This document shows, piece by piece, positions 61,064-64,000 of a DNA stretch of 64,000 nucleotides. Location of the stretch: the NCBI GenBank assembly GCA_026413225.1, contig CM048553.1, forward strand, positions 140,624,690 to 140,688,689, given 5' to 3'. The stretch comes from Otis tarda (lineage: Eukaryota > Chordata > Aves > Otidiformes > Otididae). The first letter of the stretch is position 1; each line of letters begins with the position of its first letter. Position numbers and translations under genes: made by a program. The notes below the pieces were generated by a model. It was not told the origin of the DNA. It saw nothing but the letters and a program-made list of their open reading frames with translations, and did not search any database.

Positions 61064-62744
61064 TAAATTTCACAAAAGGTCAGTTGTGACCATGGACTGC
61101 CTAACACTAAGTACTGTGTATTTAGATGAGTACATTGCGAAACAAAGCATGAAGCTTGCTGGCACGATCAGCTAAAAAATAAAACTAATAAAAATCCCCA
61201 GATGGATACGCCAGCCAGCTTTCACTGAAATACCTAACACTTACTCAATTGATAACCACCTGCATACAAAGTCCTTGGCAGCTTTAAAATACTTTTTCCT
61301 TTCTTTTTTTTTTTTTAAGAATAAAATATTCTCCAAGCTATTTCCTATCATACCAAGCACAAACATGCTTTCATTTATCTTCAGCAATGGAATGTGTCTT
61401 ATTTTATTCTCTCACCTTTGTTCAGTTGAAGAAACTTGTACTGCTGATAGCAAAGGCAAACCAGATCTTACTTAAAATACGATTTATGCTATGTGTTTAT
61501 ATATTCTCAGGGACATTGCATTCCAAATTGATAACTACTTGGCTTTGTGGTGTTTTTTGTTTGGTTTTGTTTTCTTTTGGTTTTTATGTTTTTAATGTAA
61601 TCAGTCCTGCAAAAGCAGCTGGCAGCATCACCAGGCTCCTGAGTCAGTAGTTTCATACATCAGGCACTCATTTCATTTTTTAGCTGAAAAACTCTAGTAT
61701 GCATTCCATAAATCATGGTCTGGTAACACAGGGGGGCATTCCCATGGCTCTGGCACCAAAAATTGTGCCCCAGACAGGAACTGCTGCACGAGCTGCACAG
61801 TTACAGACCCTGCACATATAGCTGTAAGTGTTTGCATGTAGACCCTCTTTCCTCCTTGTTAGATCCCAGCACAGAAGAGTACGTACGTATCAGCCTTGAG
61901 ATGGACACGTACAGGGTAGGTACCAGCTTCACTCTCCAATGTTATAGAGCCTCTGGGCTGCAGAGGAGTGTTGGCAGCTGAAGTAGGTTACCATCAGTTA
62001 CAAGAGCTCCAGCACGTGCTGCAGCCTGCGCCAGCGCCAGCCCAGGTACATCCCATCACCTTTTTGAGATGGGCTTTACAATGTACAGCTTGTAGTTGCT
62101 TTGTTTTCCAAATTAAGAGTAGGATTATCATGTAATAAGAAACAAGTGCAATTGTTTGGCAGCAGGTTCCAAGAAACAATACTTTTGAGGATTCAAGGTT
62201 GTCAGGACAAATTGCAAAAATAATGAACTCATTTTACAGTAGAAAATAAGATTAAAGAAAAAAAATCCACAGACAATAGGAAATAGGATTAGTTATATAG
62301 TAGTAAACATGGGGAAGGCAAAACCATGAAAAGAAATGAGGATATCTTTAGAAAAATAAGCAGTAATCTGACATGAAAGCAATTTCAAATGTTAATCATA
62401 TTCCCATAAATACAAATAAACCAGCACAGCAACACCGCGGTGGTACTCCTTCCTCATCTGGGAATTTAACAAGCCCAAGTTCTAAAACAGATAACGAGAT
62501 ATAAACAGAAGATTAAGATTTATCCCCTCATGCTGACCCACTTGTCACCATTTCTGGGCTTGCTGAAATTCTGGTTCTACCTCTACAGAAATACAAAAGG
62601 TAAAAGAAATTGTCCAGCTATTCTGTGTAAGCATTCTGAAATTTCTCCCTCAGGAACTATGGCTGCATGAAGCTAAGCATGAAGCTCAGCTTCTGATAAC
62701 TGCATTTCTACAGGGCTGGCTACCCTTGACAGTCCTTCTGAGGC
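61064..62744 (-). other. STK3: STK3 intron, low-complexity and unrecognised sequence
   Basis: Contains the right copy of the CR1 target duplication (61064-61073), T-rich runs near 61,293-61,317 and a T/G-rich stretch at about 61,540-61,600. Nothing else recognised. Confidence 0.5.
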
Positions 62745-63574
62745 ACCTCTCCTCAATTCCGGGTCACTTTTGATATAAACTGTGAAGAACAGAATCCTTC
62801 TCCAAGTGACAGTGGAGACAACAAGGAGAGCTGCTATGCTGGACCTTGTTCTCACCAACAAGGAGGGGCTGGTGGGGAATGTGGAATTCAAGGGCAGCCT
62901 TGGCTGCAGTGACCATGATATGGTGAGTTCAAGATCCTCGGAACAGCGAGTAACGCACATAGCAAGGTCTCTACTCTGGACTTCAGGAGAGCAGACTTTG
63001 GCCTCTTCAGGGATCTGCTGTGCAGAGTACCATGGAATAAAGCTCTGGAAGCTTTAGAAGAGAGGCTCAAGAAAGTGGGTTAACATTCAAGGAGCACCTT
63101 CTCCAAGCTCAGGAGTGATGCATCCCAACAAGAGGAAGTCAGGCAAAAACGCCAGGTGGCCTCGATGGATGAACAAGGAGCTACTACAGCAACTAAAAAA
63201 CAAAAAGGAGGCCTTCAGAGGGTGGAAGCAAGGACAGGCAGTCTGGAAGGAATACACAGAGATTGTCTGAGCAGCCAGGGATAAGGTAAGGCAGGCTAAA
63301 GCCCTGACAGAATTAAATCTGACTTAAAATAGAAGGAGGTAGGTTTAGACTAGATATGAGGAAGAAATGTTTTACAATGAGTGTGGTAAAACACTGGAAC
63401 AGGTTGCCCAGAGAGGTGGTGGATGCCTCATCCCTGGAGACGTTCAAGGCCAGGTTGGATGGGGCTCTGAGCAACCTGATCTGGCTGGAGATGCCCCCGG
63501 TCCTTGCAGGGGGGCTGGACTAGATGACTTTTAAAGGTTCCTTCCAACCCAAACTATTCTGTGATTCTGTAACA
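62745..63574 (+). mobile_element. Internally deleted CR1 LINE (endonuclease part joined to 3' end)
   Basis: The 5' part (about 62,780-63,300) encodes the end of the CR1 endonuclease domain and what follows, with the recognisable LDLVLTNKEGLVGN and GCSDHDMV in one frame. After 'gccctgacagaatta' near 63,315 the sequence jumps straight to the ORF2 C-terminus ('ggtttagactagatatgagg') and the 3'UTR, ending with 'ctattctgtgattctg'. Nearly the whole reverse transcriptase is missing. Frames are broken by stops. The left boundary is approximate. Confidence 0.85.
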
Positions 63575-63800
63575 GCAGCGTCTCACTGAAAAGCATTTCC
63601 AAGTAAGAACTGTAGTTCTAAAGAAATGTGTAACTCCCAACAATCTAGTTCTTACAATTTCAACTGCATAAAAATATTCAAAATACCAAAGCCCCTGAAA
63701 ACAAAGTATAGGCATTTCTTGTTTCACATGAATTCAGTGAGGTCAATTTACAGCATTCCAAAGGGACTGATTTTACAGTGTGGACTTCATGTTCTTTTTT
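63575..63800 (-). other. STK3: STK3 intron, nothing recognised
   Basis: Short AT-rich intronic stretch without features. Confidence 0.5.
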
Positions 63801-63916
63801 AAAAAAGAAAAGAAAAGAAAAGAAAACAAAAAACAAACCAAAAAACCCAACAACTCCCCCCAAAAAAAACATCCCAAAAAAACAAACCCCACACAAACCC
63901 CTACAAAAAACCCCAA
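63801..63916. repeat. AAAAG repeat followed by an A/C-only tract
   Basis: About four AAAAG units (63801-63826) pass into 94 nt without any G and with only three T (63823-63916). The minus strand, sense for STK3, is therefore T/G-rich with several runs of three to six G. Confidence 0.95.
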
Positions 63917-64000
63917 GAACCAATGACATGTCACTTTTGTAAGTACTAGCTTAAACTTTATGTACCCCTGTAGCTTTCGACTATTTTAATTTTTGAAGAC
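63917..64000 (-). other. STK3: STK3 intron, end of window
   Basis: Nothing recognised up to the window edge. Confidence 0.4.

Overview
This window looks like a bird nuclear chromosome. CR1 LINE copies occur throughout, with the typical octamer-type 3' ends (tandem ATTCTATG-like units) and a recognisable 3' untranslated region. One solo LTR carries a 5-bp target duplication. The two recognisable genes, KCNS2 (+) and STK3 (-), lie tail to tail as they do in other amniotes. The species cannot be fixed from the sequence. There are no operons, CRISPR arrays or other prokaryotic features.

Layout. 1-21.5 kb: upstream intergenic DNA with a degenerate tandem-like repeat (about 0.7-1.2 kb), an ancient CR1/L3-like relic (about 2.9-3.6 kb), a possible old SINE (about 3.9 kb), a CR1 nested inside another CR1 (about 5.2-6.1 kb), two more CR1 fragments (about 9.0-9.5 and 9.9-10.2 kb) and a solo LTR (17,498-18,614). 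22.1-23.5 kb: a strong CpG island, taken as the KCNS2 promoter and non-coding first exon. 23.54-23.86 kb: a long polypurine tract in the inferred KCNS2 intron 1. 23,960-25,393: the intact, intronless KCNS2 coding region (477 aa), a silent Kv9.2 potassium-channel subunit. 25.4-41 kb: the KCNS2 3' end and intergenic DNA with two CR1 fragments, one ending in a perfect 22-bp fold-back. 41.0-42.25 kb: the last exon of STK3 (MST2 kinase) on the minus strand, encoding the SARAH domain and a 3'UTR of about 1 kb. 42.25-64 kb: no other STK3 exon was recognised, so this is most likely the large last intron. It holds a young CR1 with a 10-bp target duplication (60,068-61,063), an internally deleted CR1 (about 62.75-63.57 kb), a 36-bp tandem duplication and low-complexity tracts.

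The two genes are not functionally linked. KCNS2 encodes a modulatory Kv subunit and STK3 encodes the Hippo-pathway kinase. I found no convincing new multi-gene system. The points most worth checking are a possible alternative last exon in the STK3 intron that would remove the SARAH domain (50.74-50.88 kb), the polypurine tract just upstream of the KCNS2 acceptor, the fold-back at a CR1 5' end, and the young CR1 with its clear target duplication.
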